From the NCBI GenBank assembly GCA_016801885.1, contig CM028889.1:26418001-26482000 (forward strand): a stretch of 64,000 nt of DNA, given 5' to 3'. Positions 1 to 12,182 of this stretch are shown here, piece after piece. Below the pieces are notes generated by a model. That model was not told the origin of the DNA, did not search any database, and saw only the letters and a program-made list of their open reading frames with translations. Made by a program: the position numbers and the translations under genes. Every line of letters begins with the position of its first letter. Positions within the stretch are counted from its first letter, which is position 1. Source of the DNA: Toxotes chatareus. Its lineage: Eukaryota; Chordata; Actinopteri; Toxotidae.

Positions 1-1332
1 TCAAACCCTTTCAGTGCAAAGTCATGTTTCAAACATCAAAGCTGAATTCGTCCTTCTTCGTTTTTCCACATATTTGAGCACAAATTATAATTTTCTGAGT
101 ATGTGAGGCGCCATACATTTTCATAATTATTTTATTTCTATTACTTCTATTGTATAATATAAAATCTCTGTGGACCACAGTGTGTCACTCGACCTGTACT
201 TTGGCCACTACACCAAAGTTACCTGAAAACGTACCACACATGCATCGAGCCTTGCAGTGGTGTTATGACAATCAATTAGTTAAAACCTCCACTAAATTAT
301 AAATCACTTCCCACGCTGGAAGCAACCTCAGCAAGACTGTGGGAACACTTTGATGGAGCAGCAAATATGTGGCTTGTGTCTATCTGAGGACTGTAAGAAA
401 GCAAACTACACAAAGCTTTATTTGATTAAAGGTTTTTTTCCCTACATTTTCTAACAAAAACACATGACAGACTTGTTTTTCTCACAACCAAGACTAATCG
501 AGTAAATCAAGAATGCATCATGGGAACTTTAGCCCGTCCTTCTGTGACGCAAATGCCACAATCTTCTAACAGAAATATGGATAATTTGAACAAAAACTAC
601 AACAAGAAATTGCCAGGAATTCATAAAACAGCTGAATAACTTATATAAATATATAAATTCAAAAATTAAATAAACCTGAATATTAAGCCTTCCTGCCTAA
701 GATTCCACAAAGCGGTGGTTTCAAGTTTTTCTATTTATTTATCATGATCACAGAAATACTCCACGTTATATCCTGTAATACAAACACAAAATTCATCCAG
801 GCCCACAGCATGTGTGCACATTACACATTTTAACCCTTGATTAAATGATTTTACAAACGAACAATAATTTAGACTCATCAAAATCTGAAAACTTCATCTG
901 GAAAGTCAAAATATAATAATTAGGCTCTGACTAAATGTTTGTATAGCGCGGCAGAGTGCTGCAACATAGCACTCTTTATGGGCACCACTGACATTAATTA
1001 CCCCTACAGATGCGTTTACACAGTACACACACACAAACACTCACACATAGCTGAGTCAGAGCAACACATACACGCTGCACATTTCTAATTTTCTGATTTA
1101 ATGTGAGATGGTCCAAAAAAGAGTGACCGTATATAAGAGATTTCTTTGCTCTGACCACCACTCCACCTGCAACAGTTCTTCAGTAAGCTCAAATACACAT
1201 ATTGTCTATGTAAAGAAACAATGTCAAGTAAACAGAGTGAAATTTAAAAAGGTTCACGGAGGCCGCGCTGGTCTTTGAATATACAGTACTGTACTGTTGT
1301 GGAGAGGAGGAAAAATTAGGTGGAGTACTTAC
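1..1332. other. AT-rich non-coding stretch
   Basis: I see no gene here. The sequence is AT-rich, with a short imperfect CA-rich patch near 1020-1050. If the candidate minus-strand exons to the right belong to one gene, this would be intron of that gene. No convincing coding exon is visible on either strand. Confidence 0.5.
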
Positions 1333-1378
1333 CCAAATGTTAACACTAAGTGATGAAGGGGACTGCAGGATCAGACAC
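1333..1378 (-). other. Candidate non-coding leader exon (46 nt)
   Basis: Read on the minus strand, a pyrimidine tract ending TTTTTCTTTTCAG lies directly right of 1378 and a consensus donor GTAAGT begins at 1332, bounding 46 bases. One frame has a stop and the others show no recognisable protein, so a 5' UTR exon is the best reading. It lies on the same strand as the CpG promoter near 23 kb and the 62-nt candidate exon at 18,077. Because LPP lies head to head with BCL6 in vertebrates, an lpp leader exon is plausible. This rests only on splice signals; chance pairs of good sites occur in a region this long. Confidence 0.35.
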
Positions 1379-3012
1379 CTGAAAAGAAAAAGCATATAAA
1401 TATACAGCTCATATATATATAAGGACATGTAGGTTTCACACAGAGGAGACCACTGAGGGCAGAACGGATCTGGATCAGTTTGTTTAAACTGTCCGATCTC
1501 GGGCTGAATCTGCCGTTTGAATGTTTAATTCATCTCACTGGCTTTCATTCAATTGTTTACTTTAAGAAAGTTAGCATTACAGTGCAGCACTAACTCCTAA
1601 AGTGAAACACTAACTTTTGCCTGCCAGGGATAAATTCAAGAATGATAATTGTGACTGAAATTTCTATTTCTGGTGTTGTGAATGTCCTACATTCTGTTTA
1701 GATACAGGTAAGGGTGGGGGTGGAATGATTTTTGTCTCCAGGGCCCAAAGATGTGTATTCCTCTTGCTGAGGAATGCTTTTGTTCTGATAAATTGACACT
1801 GTCAGTTTCCCACATTGCCACAGTGTGGCATATACTATAGGGAGCAGTAGTGGGAACACAGATGCTACATACGATTGGCGTCAGTCAATGTGACAGTTCT
1901 TGTTTTTTCTTCTCTTTTGAGGGAGGGGGGGTCTATTTTTCTAAATCTGAACTTCCAAGTCGAGGAAGCAGGAAGGAATAAGAATTAATACACCTACACT
2001 CCCCTTCTCCCTTTAGAATGGCAAAAATCTCTTTGTACTCACATCATAATTACTGGTGGGCGCCAGTTTGGAATTGTTATCCATGCCTCCTTCACACTTT
2101 TTTTTTTTTCTTTTTGCAAGTATAATACAATGTTTTGAGAACATGTAACTGACAACTAAGTCTTTTCTCAACTTTTCTTCAGTTTCTTTGCGCTGTGCTA
2201 ATGTTAAGGAACAAGCATTGCTTGAAGTGGCGTTTCTTGTTCGAGCAGATGCTCCCTATTTTCAGACGCGCCGCTCTGCACAAGCACGGTGAACAGCGGC
2301 GAGCAGCCGGGCGCCGAGGAAAGGTAACCAGGCGTCACACTGCCGGCGACACGTTCCTCCGCGGAAACGATGATGATGATGAAAAAGCTCTGTTTTGGTG
2401 TGTTTTCATGAAGCCTGACACTCTGATTCCATTCAAAATGCACTCTCAATTACTGAGGAGTTTTCATGTGTTTACCTCAAAAACAGTTTTACTTTCCACT
2501 TCTAATTCACAGCGTTTCTTCTAGTGTCAGTGTTGAGCACCGAGCACCGGTGGATCCACTGGGTTCCCACAAAAACAGAATGCTTTCCTTTATCACTGTC
2601 ACTTAAATGTGTCTTTAGTTTGTTTTTACATCAAAAAATGTAGAAATAAGTAAATAATAATATCATAAAGTTTTAATATTTTGTCTTTGTGAGCTGAATA
2701 TCACTGGTTGGACAAAACAACAATTTTCACCATTTTCTGGCATTTTACAGCCTAAATGATAAATCACTTAAATGAAGAAAAAAATTAATGATATAAAATA
2801 ATTCACAGATATTAAAGTATTAAATCCATATTAAATTCAACAGTGATCTATTATTCATAGAAAGCAAAGACAGTAGACAGTAAATAGAACTGGTATATAA
2901 ACTATGTGTAGGTGAACCTGCCGGAGCAGCTGTAAGTGTGGAAAAAAATGTTTGAACTGTTTTAACCAACATCAGACTAAATGTGAATTATGTGCAGAAC
3001 TCAACACATCTT
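1379..3012. other. Non-coding stretch
   Basis: No supported gene. It is AT-rich DNA with a T-run near 2100-2110. Short open frames on both strands around 2195-2524 have no recognisable family and are probably chance. A small GC-richer patch lies near 2240-2360. Confidence 0.4.
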
Positions 3013-3310
3013 AAAAAGGTCAGTTCACCCGAATCTGCCCAAAAAAGGCTGGATACCTCGGTGGCATCCAGCCTCAGAAATACCTCTGGTTTTATGTGCT
3101 CAGCTGTTAAGACATCTGCAAATGAGCCTTGTGCTGTCACCTCAATCTGAGGGAAGTAAATGGAATTTAATTTGTTGTTCACAAAGCGAAGTGAAAAGTG
3201 ACAGAGACACGTGCCTTTTTAGAAATGATGTCCTGTTTCAGAATATGTCACAGAGCTCACTGTCAACACAACTTATTTTCTACCAAAGGTACAAAACAGT
3301 GAAAACTGTC
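3013..3310. repeat. Decayed dispersed repeat, teleost type
   Basis: The stretch starts with a 'GGTCAGTTCACCC' type end and closes with a 'TTATTTTCTACCAAA' type segment. From memory both are parts of a common dispersed repeat family of fish genomes. The body is strongly diverged. The 193-codon open frame over this stretch (2990-3571) is best explained as chance. Family assignment is from recollection, not a search. Confidence 0.35.
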
Positions 3311-4174
3311 TCCTCTCCTGTAACACCACCATCAGTTTCCTCCCCCAGGTACCACCATCAAGGCCAAACAGCTACCGTGTTATCTACCCATACACAGCTG
3401 ACTGAGAAAGTAACAGCTAACTGGGGACCTTATTACAGCAAGTGTTTGGGAAATATGCCTCACTTCCTGTTTGCTTGTCTTGCCATCAACTTAAATTGTG
3501 CACCACCGCTATGTGGGTTGGATATTTTATTTATACTTTTATTTACCCAGGGTAGATTTACTGAGCGCTAATTTTATTTTTCAGCTACTCCATCCCTCTC
3601 ACACACACATGCAGTTACACATATTCACTCCTGGAACCTTCCTAACACAAACTACAGTCTTTCGCCGCCGTAGACAGATTTTCTACAACTGTAAAATATC
3701 CATGATCATAGAAATCTAAAATTTTATACCAACAATTCCGTCTCCAGCAAAGAAATCTGAGAGAAAATTAGTCACCAAAACAAAAAAAAAAAAAAAAAAA
3801 AACCTGACCAACTTCTGTGATTTTTTTCCTTGAAAAGTGGGGGACTTGAAACCTGTCCACCGAATGTGATCGATCTTGCAGTCTCCGAGTTACAGATCCA
3901 AACACAAACAAAAGGGGTTCAGCACGTTCTGTGCTAAGACATCTGGGGAAGTATCCAGCTGAAAAGGAGTCGTGTAAGTGGAAAACACGTCAGATGGGCT
4001 CATGGCTTTGTGTGTGGCTGTCAGCTGCCAACCCAATAAATTAAAAACAGCACTGTAACGTTGCTAATACTGGTCCCAGGACTGTACCTGAGAGGCAGTG
4101 GTAGGCAAATGGCAGCTGCACCCAGCAGCAGAAAATATTTTCACTTTCACAGTTTACACAGCACGGTGGTGCAG
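3311..4174. other. Non-coding stretch with A-run
   Basis: No supported gene. It holds a run of about 20 A at 3781-3802. I see nothing else of note. Confidence 0.4.
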
Positions 4175-4484
4175 TGTCCCGTTCAGACCAGGAATTAACA
4201 TGCGCCTCAGATGATCCAGTCACAGGTGGACCGCTCTAAATACAGGTGTGAGCGCACCTAAGATGCACTGAGGACGGTGTCCTGGGCCACACTGAAGGAC
4301 CGCCTGCTCAGCTGACGTAAGCTGAGCCAACGGAACTGACATACATGTTTATTTGCACGTAAAGCAGGGAAGTGGGCTCCAATCACAAGTGGTCACTTGG
4401 CCAGGTGTGAAATGACAGACAGAGCTTTCCACTTGTGATCGGATCACCTGAGACGCAGGTTAAAGCCAGGTCTGAACAGGGCCC
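4175..4484. mobile_element. MITE with ~50-bp terminal inverted repeats
   Basis: The left end (from about 4175, containing GTTCAGACCAGG and TTAACATGCG) aligns with the reverse complement of the right end (to about 4484, giving GTTCAGACCTGG and TTAACCTGCG). The inverted match runs for roughly 50 bases on each side, through GATCC and CACA. The 310-bp element has no coding capacity, so it is a non-autonomous DNA transposon. The superfamily is unknown to me; I do not see a clear target-site duplication. Similar sequences recur in teleost genomes as far as I recall. Confidence 0.7.
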
Positions 4485-5732
4485 CAAACGTGTGAGTCCG
4501 CCCCTCTGATACTTTCCTGTTGTTGTGTCCTTACACAACCACATCTTATTAAACCATGCACCTTTGGACAGGGCATGAATTCACATAAGATGAAACCGGG
4601 TTAAATAGGCTATTCATAAAGATCTGCCATCACCCAGAAATGTTCAGGCATATTTTTTGATAGTCAAATAAAATGAGCCAATTTCATTTAATGCCAAATT
4701 CATTATGGTCACTATGAACACTTCAGTCCTGTGGTCCACAGAAAAAAAAACCCACAATGAGCTAAATACTCAAATTATCAAAGCCATTAGACATTCAGAT
4801 AGAGTAATTTGCTATCAAACACAAATGATCATCCAAGTACATTAGACTATTAACACAATTCTAAAGACCCACAATCTGTCAAAGACATGTAATTTAGGCC
4901 CTGAAAAGGTCTTTATTCATCAGGTTATGATGGACAGGCTGGACAGACACTAAAAACAAGTGTACATGCATCAAACCCTTCTGATAACCTTCATCTTATG
5001 GTGCCATTTTTTTTAAACAATGGCTGACCCCCACATTCCTGTCAGACAGATGTGACAAAGCTGAGGAGCACTGGGTCCATTTTCTCTGTGGACACATGCT
5101 TTCTAAGTGCTCCTACAATGGACAGCTTGATTGGGCCTTAATGTTTACGGCCTGAAAGGGCAGACCAAACCAATGAAAAATACATACCCCTGAAAACACC
5201 TTGGCCTTTTCCGTGGGCTTTATGGTGTATTTATAGCCACACAGCAAAGTGAAAGGCATGTTAGGATTAAATTAGTTACCGTTTCTGAACCAGGTACAGT
5301 ACAGCACCAGTGGGCTTATAGGAATCTGCCCGAGGGCAGGGAATACCCCTGACAGGAAACAAATCGCTCATCTGATTTATATCTGACCTCCTAACCCTCT
5401 GTGAGAGGTTCACCTAGTCCAAGAATACAACTGGATCTCACTTAAGCTGAAAGCAGCAGAGTGACTTTCAAACCCCCAGTTTGAATCTTTGATTTTACCT
5501 CATATAGACGCAAATACACATAGTTTCATGAGCAGTACAATATGACTGAAAAAAATCTCCTACCACTCGAATTCAAAATACAGATCTGTTACAAATAATA
5601 CACCTTCCTCTGGGTCCTTATATTAACCTTTCACTCAGTACGTGCTGGGAATGTGAAGAAGAATAAACTTCAACAAAATAAACTCAAAAAATACTTCAAT
5701 GAAATAAATGTGCTGTGAGGCAGAGTCACCAC
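4485..5732. other. Non-coding stretch
   Basis: No supported gene or clear repeat. Base composition is typical of the window's intergenic DNA. Confidence 0.4.
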
Positions 5733-6770
5733 AGCGGCCATACTGAGCCCGAGCGGCCATACTGAACCCGAGCGGCCATACTGAGCCCGAGCGGCCATAC
5801 TGAGCACGAGTGGTCATACTGAGCCCGAGCGGCCATACTGAACCCGAGCGGCCATACTGAGCCCGAGCGGCCATACTGAGCCCGAGCGGCCATACTGAGC
5901 ACGAGTGGCCATACTGAGCCCGAGCGGCCATACTGAGCCTGAGCAGCCATACTGAGCCTGGGCAGCCATACTGAGCACGAGTGGTCATACTGAGCCCCTG
6001 AGGCCATACTGAGCCTGAGCGGCCATACTGAGCACGAGTGGCCATACTGAGCCCGAGCGGCCATACTGAGCCTGAGCAGCCATACTGAGCCTGGGCAGCC
6101 ATACTGAGCACGAGTGGTCATACTGAGCCTGAGCGGCCATACTGAGCCTGAGCGGCCATACTGAGCACGAGCGGCCATACTGAGCCCGAGCGGCCATACT
6201 GAACCCGAGCGGCCATACTGAGCACGAGTGGCCATACTGAGCACGAGCGGCCATACTGAGCACGAGTGGCCATACTGAGCCTGAGCGGCCATACTGAGCA
6301 CGAGCGGCCAAACTGAGCACGAGTGGCCATACTGAGCCCGAGCGGCCATACTGAACCCGAGCGGCCATACTGAGCACGAGTGGCCATACTGAGCACGAGC
6401 GGCCATACTGAGCACGAGTGGCCATACTGAGCCTGAGCGGCCATACTGAGCACGAGCGGCCATACTGAGCACGAGTGGCCATACTGAGCCTGAGCGGCCA
6501 TACTGAGCACGAGTGGCCATACTGAGCCTGAGCAGCCATACTGAGCCTGGGCGGCCATACTGAGCACGAGCGGCCATACTGAGCACGAGTGGCCATACTG
6601 AGCCTGAGCGGCCATACTGAGCACGAGTGGCCATACTGAGCCTGAGCAGCCATACTGAGCCTGGGCGGCCATACTGAGCACGAGTGGCCATACTGAGCCT
6701 GAGCGGCCATACTGAGCACGAGTGGCCATACTGAGCCTGAGCGGCCATACTGAGCCTGAGCGGCCATACT
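5733..6770. repeat. 19-bp minisatellite, about 54 copies
   Basis: Tandem units of the form GAGCGGCCATACTGAGCCC (19 bp) fill 1,038 bases. Variation is concentrated at a few positions: the dinucleotide after TGAGC is CC, AC or CT, and GAGCGG alternates with GAGTGG, GAGCAG or GGGCGG. There is higher-order order: blocks recur at 152 bp (8 units, compare 6179 with 6331), 114 bp (6 units, 6531 with 6645) and 133 bp (7 units, 5941 with 6074). One irregular unit lies near 5996-6006. On the minus strand the unit lacks stops in all frames, which produces long spurious open frames of 19-residue repeats. No spacers separate the units, so it is not a CRISPR array. Confidence 0.97.
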
Positions 6771-7092
6771 CACCAGTAGGTTAGTCAGATTTATTCAGCA
6801 ATAACAAAAAGTAACTGCGTGCCAGTAAAACTGCAGCACAGACTGTACTCTGGAAACATCCACCACGGCTTACAACCCTGCTTCCTGTCTCAACTTTGAT
6901 GTACCACACACGCCATATTTGTGCAGACTTGTGGTTTTCCTGTGTAATTAGAGTTTATTAGTGACATTATGGACAAGCTTGCTTTACTTTTACCTCCAAA
7001 ATAAAAGGAATGCTAGTTTGGTGAAAAACTGGCTTGTTTACATCCTTTATGACTGACTGCTCGTGCTTGTGTGTGTACATTTATATTTAGTA

Positions 7093-7096
<4 letters not shown>

Positions 7097-7127
<31 letters not shown>
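7097..7127. repeat. (TA)n microsatellite
   Basis: About 15 uninterrupted TA units, flanked by further AT-rich sequence. Confidence 0.9.
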
Positions 7128-7129
<2 letters not shown>

Positions 7130-7813
7130 AATATATGAACAGTTTACAGCTTGAATGGACATGGAACTGTCTCAGCTGAATCATCAGTAGAAAAGATGAA
7201 CAACTGTGTTGTTAAAATTTCGAAGTCTGTGTACAGAAAAACATAATGGATGATGCTAACTGCAACTCCCAAGATGCATTTCAGGTAGGAAACATCCAGT
7301 CAGAGAGTTTGAAATCCCATTCACATGCTCCACCAGCAACAGGCCAAAGCTGAACCTTACACTGTTGAGGAAACTGAAATATAATCTGCAGCTAAAATTA
7401 ATCGAAAGTACAGATAAGTTTGAAATGTTATTTGAAATGACACTAAAAAGGCACACAGAGACAACATCCCCGTATGGGATCCATCACACGTTTGTGTTTG
7501 CACTCACAGATACAAACAGGAAAACTTGTTTCCTTGTCAACACTCAGATTTTGTTCAACATGTTTGGGTCACACTGATCCACAAGCACCGTACTAATGCC
7601 TTATCTCTCTACTCCTCATATCAGACACTACAGCAGAGTGTCTCCCCCTTTAATCTCAGTCCTGTGTTATCTGGAATTTTCCACAGCAGGTATTTTCCCA
7701 CCTGCGCAGAGGCTGCCTCCGCTGAGTTCCACCTGACCCCATCACCTGCCACTTAGCCAATGAAATAGAAGACAAAACTATATTAGTCTACTTTTTATTT
7801 GGAGATTATAGAC

Positions 7814-7857
7814 TATTATTATTATTATTATTATTATTATTATCACTATTATTATTA
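7814..7857. repeat. (ATT)n microsatellite
   Basis: ATT units for about 44 bases, broken once by a CAC near 7843. Confidence 0.9.
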
Positions 7858-8387
7858 GATGAGAGCTATGACGCACAAAACACTATGATTAAATGTTCCA
7901 ATAATGAATAATAATGGATTACCATCTCTTAATTTATGGGTTATTTGGCATTTCTGTGGTTAGGAACATATGACAAATATCCTGATTCCAAAATTGAAAC
8001 CTATCCAACAAACGAATATGCAAATAGTACAATAAACCACGGTCAGTTTCCAATTTTGTCAAAAACATAAAACTCTGCTGAGGCTTCCGCCACCGTTTCA
8101 GATCATTCAGAGATTATGATTTAATGTTTACTCTGATGGTTCAGCGGTCGTTCACAACAGTGTCCCAAAGAGGAGACTGTCTGAGCGCTGTGGTCACCAG
8201 GCTTCTGCTGCATGTGTCATAAAAAGCTCTGCAGAGAAATGTGAACACTGGAACCTGTGCAGCAGTTCCAGACACTAATTTAATTTAACTCTAAGCAATA
8301 TAACATGAAGCTAATTCAAAGTACCACGCAGGTGTTGGAATGAACATTTCTCAGTACCACTAACTTATAACTCTATCCTGTTTACAA

Positions 8388-8485
8388 TCAGCATGTTAGC
8401 ATTACTCATTATGCTGATCTTAGGCAGATTTGATGTTCATCATGTTCACCATGTTTGTTTGTTAGCATGCTAGCATTTGCTAATA
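8388..8485. repeat. Dispersed repeat fragment (family A, left part)
   Basis: Contains CAGCATGTTAGCATTACTC, TGTTCACCATGTTTG and GCATGCTAGCATTTGCTAA, matching the left part of the longer copy at 57,529-58,010 (ACCATGTTGG, TTAGCATGTTAGCAG). I recognise the motif set as a common teleost dispersed repeat. Only the left portion is present here. Confidence 0.5.
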
Positions 8486-11400
8486 AAAAACAGTCCTTTC
8501 TTCACCAACCAACACTATGAACATAAAGTGGGCAGAGCCACGTGAGCTGAAAAAGGGCGACACACTGGAGAAAAACAAACACCACTCTTTGCCTACCTCC
8601 AGAGATAAACTTACTGTATGAGTTGTCGTCCCATCCCTAAGCGTTGGAGAACAAACGCCTCGGGCTTACTTCTAAATGCTTTAATCACTGGTATAAAAAC
8701 TGGAACTTTTACACAAACCTGAGCTCTGGGCTAACGAGCACAATCCCTGAAAGGTGGCAAAACACATCCAGGGCTCTGGTTTGTATGTTTCTGCCTAATT
8801 TAATGCTTCTACAACGAATGAAAGTTGGGCCAGTGGAGGGATTTAAGAGATTAGGGAATGCATGTAATGTACTGGGTCTGTCTGATATTAACACAAGTGA
8901 CCTCAAACCTGACACGTAAGGTCCCTCTCACCCTCAGCTTAAACCCCACAGCTCGCAACCTAAAAAAGCAAGCAGGGAGCTCCAATAACAAGCAAGCCAT
9001 GTGTAGTGTACAGGCTGTGCATCAGTGCTGAGGGTGGCTGAGCTATGGCACTTGATCCACAATGCACGGCACATCATATACAATTGGATAATCCATTAAT
9101 GAAACAGATTCTGGGGCGACTCACTAAGACGCAGACCACAACCTTTAACCTCCTATGCATTATAACTGACACGAGAACAGTGCAAGTAAATGCACATGTG
9201 CAGAGACAAAGAAGCTTTTCTCTTTATGCTTTGGCAAACCAACAGTAAGTGGAAGTCCCCTCCACCTCTTCTTATATACTTGTAATAGCATTAGCGATGC
9301 TTTAAAGTCTAAATCTTACTGCATTAGTGCTCTTAACAGCACCATCAATGAACGGTTTCCATTTAGTTAAGCCTTGGTTTTTTTATTTTTGTTTGTTTCT
9401 ATATCATGTTCAGAATCCAATAGGTTAATCGGTCAGACTGACGTCGCAGACAATACAAGAGAAACGATTCACACTGACGTGAGTCTTCCACAGCAAATGG
9501 ACACCTGTGGGCACTCCATACATACTGCGTATTTCTGAAGGTCTGTGAAATGTCAGAAACGTGTAAATAAATTCAACACCCACTGCCAGATGACAACAAT
9601 CATACTGGACAGTCCTGCAAACCCTAGCATGCGCTATGTGACAGAGTTTTTAAAATTCTCACTTTCTACCAAATCTGCACATGACAGCTATGGTGTGGTC
9701 AGAGAAAGATTTTGGTTTTGAATAAAAAAACTACGGTTGTAAAACGTAAGACTTGAGAGAGATTGTGGTTACATTTAATAAAAAGACAAACATTAACTGC
9801 AAATAACCATTATTTAAACTAAATATATTAAAATGATCTTATCTTGGGGACAACAGCACACAATGTGTGTAGTACGTTTCTGGTTTCTTTCCTTTGTTGA
9901 AGCCCACACACCACACACTTTGACTAAGGCTGAAACTAAAAAGTTATTTTCAATCTGTTTGGTCTGTAGATAAGTTTCTTGATAAATGTGAAATGTCAGA
10001 AAGTACTGAAAAAATGCTCATTGTGATTTCCCAGAACCAAGGTGATGCGTGTGAATATTTTTTGTCCACATAACGTTTGGCATCGCTCCAACTCAGTTGA
10101 ATAATTTTGACCAGGAACCAGCACCACATATTACGTCCAACATCAGACCCTGAAATCTTCCTCAAAAATGAATTATCAAAGAAAGAGACTTCATATGTTT
10201 CGGTCCGGGGTTTGGCTGATAGAGCTCTCTTTGCTCTACATGAAGACTCAAATAAGAGTCAGGAAAACCCCATTTTGCAGATAGCAGATGTACATCTCCT
10301 GAAAACGGATCCCACACTAACACGTCTTTGTTTAATTCCTGAACGTTACAAACAGATACCACAAAATCACGGGTCTCACGGGTGATAAAACAATCACTCC
10401 TCTATTTTGCATACACACCCCCCAATATCACATAAACATAAAAATCAGACACCGCCTTGAATTATGGATGCATGGAGGGGCAAGTGTGAGGTTATGTGTG
10501 AAGCCTCAGTCCCAGGTGTAACACTGCCAGAGCAGAGACAGCGACTTCCAGCCAACACAATGATTTGGGTCAGTAGGTAATTGCATTCCTGGACCACAGG
10601 GGACTTGTTGGCAATTAATCCTGCCAATGAGCCACATGAAGTGCGCACATGCACAGGGTGCCAGTAGACTGATAGATGCAACTCTGTTAGCGTAGCTCTC
10701 TCAGAGCGTCAGAAGATGTAGCGGAAAATCAGAACTCTTCGCTCTCAATTAAGCATCGTCAAAACAAATACACACAAGTAACAGCACAAAGCCGTAAACT
10801 CTTACATCAGATTTTACTGACCACTACACAACAACACTTTTTATTTGTCCCAGTGCTGCCTTTCATTTCTTTATCTTAATCAAGATCAAGGGAAACCCCT
10901 GTCAGGTTAAAATGGGTGTAGAAGTACTCCAGCAGGCAAATGGCTCCAGCTTTAAAGGCTCATTTACAGTGTCTTTTTAACACTTTCCTGGTAATAGCTG
11001 ATATCTCACCATAGCTCTGTCTCATAATACAGTCTATGATACAGTCTCACTTTTCTGTCAAGAGTGCTTTGTAATGTGAACATTTCATAAGCATCATGAA
11101 GACTTGGAAAGACTAAAGACAACTCCAAGAGTTTTTCTTTAGTCGAGAAAGTAAAAATGAGTCTAATACTTCCCACTCGGGGTAAAAGAAAGGATTTATT
11201 TTAAATTTTCAGGTACTTCACCGTGCTGATAATATTTAACGACCTTTACACCATGAATACATGTTTGTTTATTGGTTTCACTACTTTATGCTGACATTAT
11301 GAAGTGAAACTGTTTTAGGTTGTAACACTGACTTCCCTCATCCTTTTGTCACTGTAATCTGATTTATGTGGTTTGCAGTTTATATGTTTTGGCACATTAT

Positions 11401-12145
11401 TAATGGCCTTGTGTTTTGCCAACAACATGCCTCAGTAATTTGACCGTCTTTAGAGGCTGGCATCTGTCACTGCACGCCAGGCAAGTGTGTCAGTCACATT
11501 GTGTAAAGTGTCCCATTAGCCTCAAGCTTCTCCATAATCTGAGATTAATCATTCAGTGGCATCTGATCCTAAATGATAGGGGCAAAGAGAAAATGTCACT
11601 TCTGGCACACAATCACTCTGCTGTCTGGAACTCTCACCATTAAAGATTACTATTGTTTACTAGTCATGAAAGTGATGACGAACACCAAAGAGAAATTTTC
11701 ACTAAGCAGAATGTGATAAATGATGGGCGCTGGGCGCCAGGAATACCTAACGACGTAACGGCATTCAATGCAAAGTAAAACTGAGGGTTCTTTTCAAAAG
11801 CGGGGACTTTCCTGAGAATCCAGGAACCTCTTCAGGAACTCAGAAAATTTACCATGATTTCATCAAGACAAAAAAAATGTGAGATCTATTTTTGGGTTCT
11901 GGCCCATGGTTTCTGATTCCCAAAAAGTCCCTGCTCCCGAGACTGTACCATGAGACCATGAGACCATGAGACATCACAGGAGCTATCAGAAATGATGAAC
12001 TATCAATATGAACTAATATTACGATGACGGATGGGAATTCTGAGAGAGAGATGAGGGGATAACGGCAGGAAAGAACATGTAAGTGAGCAAGTGAGATAAA
12101 ACTGACACTTGTTAATTCAATAAAGCTACCTTGGCTCCTTAAAGC

Positions 12146-12182
<37 letters not shown>

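Larger units (their letters stand above)
6771..8387. other. Non-coding stretch with microsatellites
   Basis: No supported gene. Contains the TA and ATT microsatellites listed separately. Short open frames at 7365-7756 have no recognisable family. Confidence 0.4.

Noticed and set aside
2990..3571. 193-codon plus-strand open frame
   Set aside because: It runs over a decayed dispersed repeat and simple sequence; no domain or codon pattern supports a gene.
5726..6748. 340-codon repeat protein on the minus strand
   Set aside because: All three frames are open with the same repeat, which follows from the unit length; there is no start context, splice support or known family.
5733..6770. CRISPR-like array
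   Set aside because: The 19-bp units are directly adjacent with no spacers, and the genome is eukaryotic. It is a minisatellite.
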